Part shown: piece after piece, positions 1-6,278 of the stretch
Numbering within the stretch: position 1 is the first letter of the stretch
Layout of the letters: each line of letters opens with the position of its first letter
Source: Eubacteriales bacterium
GTDB lineage: Bacteria; Bacillota_A; Clostridia; Christensenellales; Aristaeellaceae
Direction of reading: 5' to 3'
Assembly (NCBI GenBank): GCA_028692205.1
Contig: JAQUXV010000054.1
Span: 1 to 9,218 of the forward strand
Length of the DNA stretch: 9,218 nt
Position numbers and translations under genes: made by a program
The notes under the pieces: model-generated
What the model saw: only the letters and a program-made list of their open reading frames with translations
Database searches by the model: none
What the model was told of the DNA's origin: nothing

Positions 1-603
1 CTGCCGGATACCGGCAATGTGCCGCTGGTTGCGGACGCAAGCAGCAATATCCTTTCCCAGCCCCTGCCGGTGGAACGCTTTGGCGTTCTCTACGCCGGAA
101 CGCAGAAAAACATGGGGCCTGCCGGTATGGCCGTCATCATGGTGCGTAAGGATCTGCTGGGCGAAGCAAGCCCCCTTTGCCCCAAGGTTGTCAACTGGGC
201 GCTGCAGGCGAAAAACGACAGCATGATCAATACGCCCAACACATTCGCGATTTATATGGTTAAACTGGTCTGCGAATGGATGAAGAGCCGGGGCGGGCTG
301 CCGGCATTCTACGAGTATAATCAGGCGAAGGCGAAAATGCTGTACGATTATCTGGACGGCAGCAAGCTGTTCAGCAACCCGGTGGAGAAGAAATACCGTT
401 CCCTGATGAACGTGACCTTCCTGACGGGGGACGCGGACAAAGACGCGGCATTCATCAGCCAATGCACGAAGAACGGGCTTATCAATATCAAAGGCCATCG
501 AAGCGTGGGCGGCATGCGCGCCAGTATCTACAACGCCATGCCGGTGGAAGGCATCAGGAAGCTGATCGACGTGATGGCCGCGTTTGAAAAGGAAAATGCC
601 TGA
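1..603 (+). CDS. serC: Phosphoserine aminotransferase, 3' part (N-terminus outside window)
   Basis: PLP-dependent enzyme that transaminates 3-phosphohydroxypyruvate with glutamate to give O-phosphoserine, the second step of serine synthesis in the cytoplasm. The reading frame is already open at base 1, so this is a partial gene. About 200 C-terminal residues are visible of a family usually near 360. The segment ADASSNILSQPLPVERFGV followed by YAGTQKNMGPAG is the classic SerC active-site stretch; the lysine encoded at 106-108 is the expected Schiff-base lysine. Further on, INTPNTFAIY and the C-terminal GHRSVGGMRASIYNAMP are also typical of the family. The gene ends in TGA at 601-603, which overlaps the next start by one base (TGATG). 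It is co-directional with serA downstream, so it belongs to a serine operon. The identification is secure; only the upstream part and promoter are unseen. Confidence 0.97.
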   Translation: MPDTGNVPLVADASSNILSQPLPVERFGVLYAGTQKNMGPAGMAVIMVRKDLLGEASPLCPKVVNWALQAKNDSMINTPNTFAIYMVKLVCEWMKSRGGLPAFYEYNQAKAKMLYDYLDGSKLFSNPVEKKYRSLMNVTFLTGDADKDAAFISQCTKNGLINIKGHRSVGGMRASIYNAMPVEGIRKLIDVMAAFEKENA

Positions 604-1163
604 TGGATACCGCAAAGCCGGATGTCTACGTCCGGCAGCCGACGTATGAAAACGAACTTACGCTTCTGAGGCCCGTCGAGGCGGAGGATGCGCGGGCGCT
701 GCTTCAATGCTATTCCGATCCGCACGCCGTGCCGTTTTTTAACGTCGATAACTGCAACGGGGATGATTTTTACTATACGACCGTCGAGCGGATGGCCGAA
801 GCGATCGCTTTCTGGAATCAGAGTTACCGCGAGCGGGTATTTGTGCGGTGGGCGGTGGTGGATCAGGCTTTCGGGGAAGCGGTCGGGACGGTGGAAATGT
901 TCCACCGTATCGCGGAGGACGAGCACAACCATGTCGGCCTTCTTCGCTTAGATTTGCAAAGCAGGTTTGAGACACGCGCGTATATTTATACCCTGCTGGG
1001 CCTGTGCCTGCGGCATTTTTACGACGATTTCAGCGTGGAGCGAATTCTTACCAAGGCGCCGCCCCGGGCGGTGGAACGCCGCGCCGCGCTGACAGCCGCG
1101 GGTTTTACGCCGCTGGAACACGGGCCGCTCGGCCTACCGGACTATTTTGAGAGAAAACGATAG
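603..1163 (+). CDS. GNAT-family N-acetyltransferase inside the serine operon
   Basis: A 186-residue protein that resembles GNAT acetyltransferases of the RimJ/Acetyltransf_3 type; substrate unknown. The visible GNAT order is an N-terminal strand (LTLLRPVEAEDARALL, about residues 19-34), a central strand GTVEMF (95-100), strand LLRLDL (113-118), a loop and helix SRFETRAYIYTLLGLCL (120-136), and a C-terminal strand ILTKAPP followed by RRAALTAAGF (159-168). The loop that normally carries the acetyl-CoA motif (Q/R-x-x-G-x-G/A) lacks its glycines here. From memory, related clostridial proteins share this, so it may be a subfamily trait. The start is ATG at 603, overlapping the serC stop, with AAAGGA nine bases upstream; serA begins 11 bases after the stop. 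Such tight packing implies co-translation with serine synthesis enzymes. It could modify a protein or a small amine or amino acid. Fold fairly sure, role not. Confidence 0.82.
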   Translation: MDTAKPDVYVRQPTYENELTLLRPVEAEDARALLQCYSDPHAVPFFNVDNCNGDDFYYTTVERMAEAIAFWNQSYRERVFVRWAVVDQAFGEAVGTVEMFHRIAEDEHNHVGLLRLDLQSRFETRAYIYTLLGLCLRHFYDDFSVERILTKAPPRAVERRAALTAAGFTPLEHGPLGLPDYFERKR

Positions 1164-1174
1164 GAGTGCATACG

Positions 1175-2350
1175 ATGTTCAAAATCCAGACGTTGAACCA
1201 AATTTCCGATGTGATACACCAGCACCTGAGCGCGGAAAAATATCTGGTTGCCAGAGAAGAGCCCGTACCGGACGGGATTCTGGTGCGCTCCTTCAACATG
1301 AAGGATATGGCGCTGCCGGAAAGCCTGCTGGCGGTTGCCCGCGCGGGCGCGGGCACCAACAATATCCCCATTGCGGAATGCAACAAGCGCGGCATTGTGG
1401 TGTTCAACACCCCCGGCGCGAACGCGAACGCCGTTGCGGAACTGGTGATCTGCGGGCTGATGCTGGGCAGCCGTAACGTAACCGGCGGCGTGGAATGGGT
1501 GCAAACGCTGAAAGGGAAGGGGAGCGAAGTGCCCGCCCTGGTGGAAAAAGGGAAAAACCAGTTTGTAGGGCCGGAAGTGCGCGGTAAAACGCTGGGTATC
1601 GTGGGCTTGGGCGCCATCGGCGCGATTGTGGCCAACACGGCAGCGCAGGGCCTCGGCATGGAAGCGGTGGGTTACGACCCCTTCATCAGCGTAGAAAGCG
1701 CGTGGTCGCTGAGCCGCGCCATTAAACGCTGCAACAATCTGGACGAGATTTTCGCTCAGGCCGATTACCTGACGATCCACGTGCCTTTAACCGATAAAAC
1801 CAACGGCCTGATTAACGCCGAAACCATTCGGAAGATGAAGGACGGCGTGCATCTGCTCAACTTCAGCCGCGGAGAACTGGTGGACATCCCCGCGGTAAAA
1901 GCCGCGCTCGCCAGCGGGAAAATTGCCAGCTACGTGACCGATTTCCCCGTGGATGAACTGATCGGCGTGAAAAACGCGGTGGTGATTCCGCATCTGGGCG
2001 CCAGCACCCCCGAAAGCGAAGAAAACTGCGCGCATATGGCGGCCCGTGAACTGCGGGACTATCTGGAATACGGACAGATCAAGAACAGCGTCAATTTCCC
2101 CGACATTGTGCTGGAAGGTGCCGGGGAGAACCGCGTGCTGGTCATCCATGAGAACGTGCCCAGCATGGTCAGCGCCATTTCTTCGGTATTCGGCGACAAG
2201 CATATCAACATTGACCACATGCAGAACAAGAGCCGTAAGGAGATCGCGATCACGGTGCTTGGCCTGGACGATCACCCGGACGAAAAGTTGATTGCGGAGA
2301 TCCGCGCACTGCCGGGCGTAATCCGCGTGCGTACGTTCGCGGAAAACTAA
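1175..2350 (+). CDS. serA: D-3-phosphoglycerate dehydrogenase with C-terminal ACT domain
   Basis: NAD-dependent enzyme that oxidises 3-phosphoglycerate to 3-phosphohydroxypyruvate, the committing step of serine synthesis. It has 391 residues. The N-terminal catalytic half carries RAGAGTNNI and NTPGANANAVAEL, then the Rossmann motif GLGAIG (residues 144-149). The catalytic triad appears as Arg232 (NFSRGELVD), Glu261 (FPVDEL) and His273 (PHLGAS). The loop between Glu and His is short compared with E. coli SerA, as in clostridial enzymes. An ACT domain fills about residues 320-391 (NRVLVIHENVPSMVSAI to the end), the usual site of serine feedback inhibition, though inhibition here is inferred. 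The start ATG at 1175 was chosen because AGGAG at 1162-1166 sits eight bases upstream; the in-frame GTG at 1166 overlaps that ribosome site. Co-transcribed with serC and the acetyltransferase. There is no large intervening domain. Confidence 0.96.
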   Translation: MFKIQTLNQISDVIHQHLSAEKYLVAREEPVPDGILVRSFNMKDMALPESLLAVARAGAGTNNIPIAECNKRGIVVFNTPGANANAVAELVICGLMLGSRNVTGGVEWVQTLKGKGSEVPALVEKGKNQFVGPEVRGKTLGIVGLGAIGAIVANTAAQGLGMEAVGYDPFISVESAWSLSRAIKRCNNLDEIFAQADYLTIHVPLTDKTNGLINAETIRKMKDGVHLLNFSRGELVDIPAVKAALASGKIASYVTDFPVDELIGVKNAVVIPHLGASTPESEENCAHMAARELRDYLEYGQIKNSVNFPDIVLEGAGENRVLVIHENVPSMVSAISSVFGDKHINIDHMQNKSRKEIAITVLGLDDHPDEKLIAEIRALPGVIRVRTFAEN

Positions 2351-2355
2351 AGGCG

Positions 2356-2418
2356 AAGCCAATTGGGAAACCGTTCGGCTTTGAGCTGGATGGTTGAAAA
2401 CTCGTTTGTTTTCAGCTC
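2356..2418 (+). other. Two imperfect hairpins after serA
   Basis: Directly after the serA stop two stem-loops can be drawn. The first pairs AAGCC (about 2356-2360) with GGCTT (about 2378-2382), with internal mismatches and an apical GG-GAAA-CC tetraloop of GNRA type. The second pairs GAGCTG (2383-2388) with CAGCTC (2413-2418). It also contains an inner GAAAAC/GTTTTC stem (2396-2401 with 2408-2413; the C at 2413 can only join one arm). Neither has a T-tract. They precede the two stronger hairpins below and may be part of one structured 3' untranslated region. Confidence 0.4.
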
Positions 2419-2420
2419 GT

Positions 2421-2474
2421 GCCGCATCAGGGAGGAGGGGACGTTTCGTTACGCCCCGCCTTGATGCGGCTTTT
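2421..2474 (+). terminator. Long hairpin with short T-tract after serA
   Basis: GCCGCATCA (2421-2429) pairs perfectly with TGATGCGGC (2462-2470), and a G-T wobble plus two G-C pairs extend the stem inward. A second stem nests inside: GGGG, bulged A, CGT pairs with ACG and CCCC (about 2437-2457). It is followed by only four T (2471-2474). It may be a weak first terminator of the serine operon or a stable 3' structure. Confidence 0.5.
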
Positions 2475-2532
2475 GGCAACTGCTCGGTATGCAAACGCAA
2501 TGCTCGCTCAAAGCGGATTTAGCAACGGACTG

Positions 2533-2558
2533 GGCCGCCTGAATGCAGGCGGTCTTTT
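2533..2558 (+). terminator. Intrinsic terminator of the serC-serA operon
   Basis: A compact nine-pair stem, GGCCGCCTG (2533-2541) with CAGGCGGTC (2546-2554) and one G-T wobble, closes a four-base AATG loop and is followed at once by TTTT (2555-2558). This is a standard rho-independent layout on the + strand. The T-run is short, so efficiency may be moderate. Confidence 0.7.
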
Positions 2559-2721
2559 ACGATGCGCGGTCGGCGCAGTACGGAAGCCGACAATAATCCG
2601 GAGAATTAAACAAGGAAAATATACGGGAATCCGATACGGCTGAACCGGCTTTGTTTCGTGATGCGATGGAAGGAGCGCGGGGTAATACAAGCTGCGAGGT
2701 TTTATTAAAAATGGAGCCTTA
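2559..2721. other. Non-coding gap before the aldo/keto reductase gene
   Basis: No open frame with a credible ribosome site was found between the serine operon terminator and the promoter of the next gene. An AAGGAG-like string near 2669-2674 is not followed by a start codon at usable distance. Nothing else recognisable was seen. Confidence 0.5.
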
Positions 2722-2750
2722 TTGTATTTTTAGCGGGGATGGCGTATGAT
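2722..2750 (+). promoter_or_regulatory. Candidate promoter of the aldo/keto reductase gene
   Basis: TTGTAT (2722-2727) and TATGAT (2745-2750) are separated by exactly 17 bases. The -10 matches the vegetative consensus at five of six positions and the -35 at three of six. It would give a leader of about 60 bases ahead of the start at 2820. Confidence 0.5.
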
Positions 2751-2819
2751 AGAAAAAACGAATCCGCGTGTATTGCAGCGCAGGATTTTTGTTTTCAAAC
2801 CGACAAAAAGGAGTATAGC

Positions 2820-3953
2820 ATGATCTATCGAAAGCTTGAAAAACTGGGCGTAGAAACGTCGCTTCTGGGATTTGGCTGCATGAGGCTGCCCCAAACCCCC
2901 GAGCATACTATTGATGAAGCGGAAACCATGCGTCTGTTCGACCTTGCCTATCAGGCCGGTGTAAATTATTATGACACGGCTTACGGCTATCACGACGGGC
3001 AAAGCGAACTTGTGGTGGGGAAAATGTTGAAGCGCTATCCCCGGAACAGCTTTTTTGTCGCCACAAAACTGCCGATGTATATGATCCACTCGCTGGAGCA
3101 GGCAAAGGAAATTTTCGAGGAGCAGCGTCGGAGACTGCAAATGGAAACCTTTGATTTCTATTTGCTGCATACGCTGAACCGTGAATATTATAACCGCGCC
3201 GTGGAACTGGGAATTGTCGAATACTGCGAACAGTTGAAAAGGGAAGGGAAAATCCGCTTTCTGGGCTTTTCCTTCCATGATGAATATGCTGAGTTTGAAA
3301 GAATCATCAATGACCGCGACTGGGATTTTTGCCAGATTCAGCTGAATTATCGCGATCAGAAATTTCAGGCGGGCCTCCGGGGCTACGAGCTGGCCGCGAA
3401 AAAGGGCGTGCCCGTGATTGTGATGGAACCGGTGAAGGGCGGCATGCTGGGCGAATTGCCTGCTGAAGTGGCGGAGCCGTTCCGCTCGGCGGCGCCCGGC
3501 GCGACGGATGCGTCTTTCGCGCTGCGCTGGGTCGCGGATCATACAAACGTGAAGGTAATCCTGAGCGGTATGTCCACGATGGAGCAGATGCGGGATAACC
3601 TGCAAACGTTCGAAGCAGAAAAGCCGCTGACGGCGGACGAGCGCGCCGCGATTGAGGAAGTGGCCGCCCGGCTGGACAAGCGTATCAAAATCGGTTGTAC
3701 GGCCTGCCGCTATTGTATGCCTTGCCCGCACGGCGTCGATATACCGGAAAACTTCCGGCTCTGGAACAGCCTGGGCATGTATGGCTCTGCGCCAAGCTTG
3801 CTGACCGGCTGGGTAAAGTTTATGCCCGCCAAAGCGAAGGCGGATCAGTGTGTGCAATGCCGCGCCTGTGAAGAAAAATGCCCCCAGCATCTGCCGATTG
3901 TGGAATCGCTGAAAAGGGTACAGGCGGAAATGGACGCGGCGGCAAACCGCTGA
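2820..3953 (+). CDS. Aldo/keto reductase with C-terminal 4Fe-4S ferredoxin-like domain
   Basis: A predicted oxidoreductase of 377 residues, of the COG1453 type common in anaerobes. The N-terminal part is an aldo/keto reductase barrel. Its catalytic set is visible as Asp52 and Tyr57 (DTAYGYHDGQSE), Lys83 (VATKLP) and His117 (YLLHTLN). The C-terminal part holds two cysteine clusters: Cys293, 296, 299 and 302 (CTACRYCMPCP), and Cys344, 347, 350 and 354 (CVQCRACEEKCP). This suggests two iron-sulfur clusters that could pass electrons to or from the barrel. The physiological substrate is unknown. The start ATG at 2820 has AGGAG at 2809-2813, six bases upstream; an earlier in-frame ATG at 2739 lies inside the candidate promoter and has no such site. 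It appears monocistronic, with its own promoter and a convergent neighbour. Family assignment is firm; function beyond redox is not. Confidence 0.93.
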   Translation: MIYRKLEKLGVETSLLGFGCMRLPQTPEHTIDEAETMRLFDLAYQAGVNYYDTAYGYHDGQSELVVGKMLKRYPRNSFFVATKLPMYMIHSLEQAKEIFEEQRRRLQMETFDFYLLHTLNREYYNRAVELGIVEYCEQLKREGKIRFLGFSFHDEYAEFERIINDRDWDFCQIQLNYRDQKFQAGLRGYELAAKKGVPVIVMEPVKGGMLGELPAEVAEPFRSAAPGATDASFALRWVADHTNVKVILSGMSTMEQMRDNLQTFEAEKPLTADERAAIEEVAARLDKRIKIGCTACRYCMPCPHGVDIPENFRLWNSLGMYGSAPSLLTGWVKFMPAKAKADQCVQCRACEEKCPQHLPIVESLKRVQAEMDAAANR

Positions 3954-3968
3954 AAACGATCTGTTTTC
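3952..3968. repeat. Small inverted repeat at the aldo/keto reductase stop
   Basis: GAAAAC (3952-3957) and GTTTTC (3963-3968) flank a five-base loop and overlap the stop codon. There is no T-tract, so it is not a convincing terminator. It may stabilise the transcript 3' end. Confidence 0.35.
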
Positions 3969-4121
3969 GGTGTGATGCGACCTGCTAAAAGGGCCAGCTG
4001 CTTTGCCGCCTGATCACGTACGGCTGTGTATGTTCCCGCCTTGTTTGGCTTGGCTTCGCGCATCTGGACCTTCTAAAGCAAACCGAGTTTGTGTGTATAA
4101 TAGGAGACTTGATAAAAGCTT
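3969..4121. other. Non-coding gap between convergent genes
   Basis: No credible coding frame was found. The open minus-strand frame that crosses it runs mostly antisense to the aldo/keto reductase and has no family signature. A TATAAT string at 4096-4101 has no matching -35 hexamer. Confidence 0.4.
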
Positions 4122-4150
4122 GAGCCGGTTTTCATGCTGAAAACCGGCTC
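4122..4150. terminator. Perfect 13-bp hairpin between convergent genes
   Basis: GAGCCGGTTTTCA (4122-4134) and its exact reverse complement (4138-4150) enclose a three-base TGC loop. On the minus strand it is followed within a few bases by TTTT (plus-strand AAAA near 4115-4118). On the plus strand a T-run appears only at about 4167-4172. Its place between a rightward and a leftward gene fits a bidirectional terminator, better placed for the dipeptidase transcript. Confidence 0.6.
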
Positions 4151-4175
4151 ATTGTCTGTGTGTATATTTTTTGTA

Positions 4176-4217
4176 CCTTAGCCGGGAGAACGGAACTTAC
4201 GCTGCTCCGGCCTAAGC
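4176..4217. repeat. Bulged hairpin downstream of the dipeptidase gene
   Basis: CTTAG-CCGG-AG near 4177-4188 pairs with CT-CCGG-CTAAG near 4204-4216, with one bulged base on each side and a loop of about 13 bases. There is no adjacent T-tract on the minus strand, so its role is open. The stretch from here to 4383 shows no other gene; it contains an 11-base direct repeat, GGCGGACGCTG, at 4271-4281 and 4357-4367. Confidence 0.35.
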
Positions 4218-4383
4218 TGAAAGTGTTGTCGGCAACAGGTTTTTCCAAGTCTGTGCAAGCGGGTTTTGTTGGCGGACGCTGATTCCGCGTGCCCTCGTGC
4301 CCAAGCCCGCGAATTGCGCGTCTGAGCGGACTGTTTTCGCGCCTGCGTATTCCAAGGGCGGACGCTGTCGGCGCGGAGGAGGG

Positions 4384-5316
4384 TTACAGCTTATCCAGAT
4401 ACCGCCTGAAGTTTTCACCGGCGAAGTCTTTGATTGCCGCGTCGTTAAAACCGCGCTGCTGCATCCGCTCGAGAAGCGCGTAAACGCATCCCGCATGTTC
4501 CAGCCCCTTGGGGTGGGAGTCGATGCCGTCGAAATCCGAGCCCATGCCGATGTGCTTTGCTCCGCCGAGCTGGGCCATATGATCGATATGGTCGATCACG
4601 GTGTCGATGTCCGCATTATCGTCGGGGCTTAGGAATTTCGTAAAGAAGTTGACGCCCACATAGCCGCCCATTTTAAAAATTGCTTTTAGCTGATCGTCCG
4701 TCAGGTTGCGGGGATGGTCGCAAAGCGCGCGGCAACAGCTGTGCGATGCGATGATGGGCTTTTTGCTGATGGAGAGAGCATCCGCCACGCCCGCGTCATT
4801 CAGGTGGCTTATATCCACACCCATGTGACGCTTGTTCATCTCTTTAATCAACTTTTGACCAAGTACGGTAAGGCCGTGATCGTTTTTCCCCACAGCCGGA
4901 TAAGCGAAGGAATTTTCATTGTTCCACACAATCGCAGCCAGCCGGACGCCCCAGATGGCAAACGCTTCCACCGCCTGAGGGCCGCTCTCCAGCGCTTCGC
5001 CGCCCTCGATGGTCAGAAAAAAGTTCGGTACGCCGGGCTTCGCTTCGGACAGGTTTTTGATCTGGTGAAAACCCTGCTCCTGCAACTCGTTTAGCGCAAG
5101 CATTTCACGGTCGATCAAGCCGACGTCCTTGCCTAAAAGGCCTTCGGGGCCCGTCCACAGCGCAAGCGCCTGTACCCGGATATCGCCCTTGTTTCCGGCG
5201 GTCAACCGTTCACCGGTAATATCCAGCGACACGCTTTGATCCCGCTCGGTATTCTGCATAGCGTAGAGCGTATCGGCGTGCGTATCGCAAATCAGCATGT
5301 TTTCCGGTAAAGCCAT
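4384..5316 (-). CDS. Membrane-dipeptidase-like zinc peptidase (family M19)
   Basis: A 310-residue metallopeptidase of the renal dipeptidase family, which hydrolyses dipeptides, often including those with a D-residue or dehydropeptides. The whole metal and catalytic set can be traced: His13 and Asp15 (DTHADT), bridging Glu104 (LTIEGGEAL), His171 (DISHLND), His192 (ASHSCCRALCDHPRNL) and Asp261 (GSDFDG). The spacings His171-His192 (21) and His192-Asp261 (69) match my recollection of the human enzyme. There is no signal peptide or membrane anchor, so it is probably cytoplasmic, as in many bacterial members. The start at 5316 has AGGAGG (5330-5325) eight bases upstream; a competing ATG at 5320 is out of frame and too close. 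The gene is alone, convergent with the aldo/keto reductase and divergent from fucU. The true substrate is unknown. Confidence 0.94.
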   Translation of the reverse strand: MALPENMLICDTHADTLYAMQNTERDQSVSLDITGERLTAGNKGDIRVQALALWTGPEGLLGKDVGLIDREMLALNELQEQGFHQIKNLSEAKPGVPNFFLTIEGGEALESGPQAVEAFAIWGVRLAAIVWNNENSFAYPAVGKNDHGLTVLGQKLIKEMNKRHMGVDISHLNDAGVADALSISKKPIIASHSCCRALCDHPRNLTDDQLKAIFKMGGYVGVNFFTKFLSPDDNADIDTVIDHIDHMAQLGGAKHIGMGSDFDGIDSHPKGLEHAGCVYALLERMQQRGFNDAAIKDFAGENFRRYLDKL

Positions 5317-5419
5317 TCATGGCACCTCCTGATACCTTTCTGTAAGCACCGAGTCTTAATGCCTGCCGAGGCGCGCATTGCCGCCTGATGTTTGATCATT
5401 CGCAGAAAACGCCGAACCT

Positions 5420-5449
5420 ATTCTATGGCGGCAAACGCCTTTTTGCCAG
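5420..5449 (-). promoter_or_regulatory. Weak candidate promoter for the dipeptidase gene
   Basis: Read on the minus strand, CTGGCA (5449-5444) and TAGAAT (5425-5420) are 18 bases apart. The -10 matches consensus at five of six positions and the -35 at four of six. It lies about 100 bases before the start codon and within a palindrome-rich stretch. Tentative. Confidence 0.3.
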
Positions 5450-5529
5450 GGGGTTGCAGTAACAAAATCTATGCGGCGATGCGATAAGATTATGTTTGCA
5501 AACCCAAACGCAGAAAACCCCGTTTGCCG
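5429..5529. repeat. Cluster of CAAAC/GTTTG inverted repeats
   Basis: Four related elements lie within 101 bases. CGGCAAACG (5429-5437) is the exact reverse complement of CGTTTGCCG (5521-5529). GTTTGCAAAC (5494-5503) is a perfect 10-base palindrome. CAAACG (5505-5510) pairs with CGTTTG (5521-5526). In addition GGCAAA/TTTGCC (5430-5435 with 5442-5447) forms a small hairpin. The arrangement suits operator sites for a dimeric repressor, or a folded leader RNA, between two divergent genes. No regulator gene is in view. Confidence 0.5.
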
Positions 5530-5754
5530 GTATAACTGATTCTTGTTCTGCGATTACCCCGGAACGATGTACCGTTTCGACTGATTTTCATCAAGCGACC
5601 TGCGCGACGCTCCGTTATTTGTAGCCTAAAGGAGACGGCGCTTCCTTAAGTATAAAGAAAACAGCCGACTTTGCAACATGAACTTTCATAATTTCCGTGT
5701 TCTCAGCCTTCAAAATGTGAAAACGGAATATTTTTACGCGTGGGAAGGAAAGCC
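5530..5754. other. Non-coding region upstream of fucU
   Basis: No convincing gene or full promoter was found here. A TATAAC (5531-5536) and a TATAAA near 5650 lack good -35 partners. A short palindrome, ATGAA-CT-TTCAT, lies near 5679-5690. The fucU promoter probably sits in this stretch but I cannot place it. Confidence 0.4.
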
Positions 5755-5814
5755 ATGAATAAAACGAGAACTGATGAATTACTAAATAATTTGGTTACTG
5801 TTTGCCAAATGTAA
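5755..5814 (+). CDS. Putative 19-residue leader peptide before fucU
   Basis: A short open frame reads MNKTRTDELLNNLVTVCQM and stops with TAA at 5812-5814. A purine-rich GGAAGGAAAG lies just before its ATG at normal spacing. Its stop codon overlaps the ribosome site AAGGAGG (5813-5819) of the next gene. The ATTTGG/CCAAAT hairpin (5789-5794 with 5805-5810) sits inside it. This layout suits translational coupling or a leader that controls access to the fucU ribosome site. No homologue is recognised and the peptide may not accumulate. It could also be chance. Confidence 0.4.
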   Translation: MNKTRTDELLNNLVTVCQM

Positions 5815-5824
5815 GGAGGTATTT

Positions 5825-6259
5825 ATGCTTAAGGGAATCCCCGCATTGCTCACTCCGGAGCTGCTAAGAATTCTGGCGGAGATGGGCCACGGCGATGAAA
5901 TTGTCATTGGAGACGGCAATTTCCCCGCGGTTACGATGGGCAAACGCTGCGCGCGCTGCGACGGACATGGCGCAAACGAGGTGCTGGACGCGATATTGCA
6001 ATTGCTCCCGCTGGACGATTTTGTGGAGGCGCCGGTTACGCTGATGGAAGTCGTTCCGGGTACGGTGCCGGATGGGGAACCGCCTGTCTGGACGGCTTTC
6101 CGAAAGACGATCGCAGCGCGCGAACCCGGCGCAAAGATTGGTTTTGAGGAACGATTTGCCTTTTACGAACGGAGTAAAAAAGCGTTTGCAACCGTACAGA
6201 CGGGGGAAACCGCGCTGTATGCCTGCGTAATCCTCAAAAAGGGTGTTATCAGGGGGTAA
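5825..6259 (+). CDS. fucU: FucU/RbsD-family sugar mutarotase (L-fucose mutarotase-like)
   Basis: A 144-residue protein of the RbsD/FucU family, which speeds conversion between anomers or ring forms of monosaccharides such as fucose or ribose, so that incoming sugar can be used by kinases and isomerases. It aligns by eye with E. coli FucU over its whole length: MLKGI, TPELLRILAEMGHGDEIVI (His22 and Asp24 in the GHGDE motif), Asp30, FPA (33-35), LMEVVPG (73-79), RFAFYERSKKAFATVQTGE (110-128) and the C-terminal ILKKGV (136-141). The position after DG is Asn32, where E. coli, as I recall, has His. The start has AAGGAGG five bases upstream. It is followed by its own terminator and then by a sugar ABC transporter operon, which suggests a shared substrate. 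The sugar itself is not certain, so the symbol means family, not proven substrate. Confidence 0.9.
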   Translation: MLKGIPALLTPELLRILAEMGHGDEIVIGDGNFPAVTMGKRCARCDGHGANEVLDAILQLLPLDDFVEAPVTLMEVVPGTVPDGEPPVWTAFRKTIAAREPGAKIGFEERFAFYERSKKAFATVQTGETALYACVILKKGVIRG

Positions 6260-6278
6260 ACATCCGGGAAAACGGCGG

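Noticed and set aside
1166..1174. GTG at 1166 as an earlier serA start
   Set aside because: It overlaps the AGGAG ribosome site; ATG at 1175 has ideal spacing from that site.
2739..2819. ATG at 2739 as an earlier start of the aldo/keto reductase
   Set aside because: It falls within a candidate promoter, has no ribosome site, and the extra residues do not belong to the family; ATG 2820 has AGGAG six bases away.
2730..3890. Long open frame on the minus strand opposite the aldo/keto reductase
   Set aside because: It is antisense to a gene with clear family motifs, shows no recognisable domain and is explained by GC-rich codon structure.
4096..4101. TATAAT as a promoter -10 box
   Set aside because: No -35-like hexamer lies 16 to 18 bases upstream and no gene starts downstream on that strand.
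4271..4367. Direct repeat GGCGGACGCTG as part of a mobile element or att site
   Set aside because: Only 11 bases in GC-rich DNA, with no integrase, transposase or tRNA nearby; probably chance.
5317..5320. ATG at 5320 (minus strand) as dipeptidase start
   Set aside because: It is out of frame with the peptidase and only four bases from AGGAGG.
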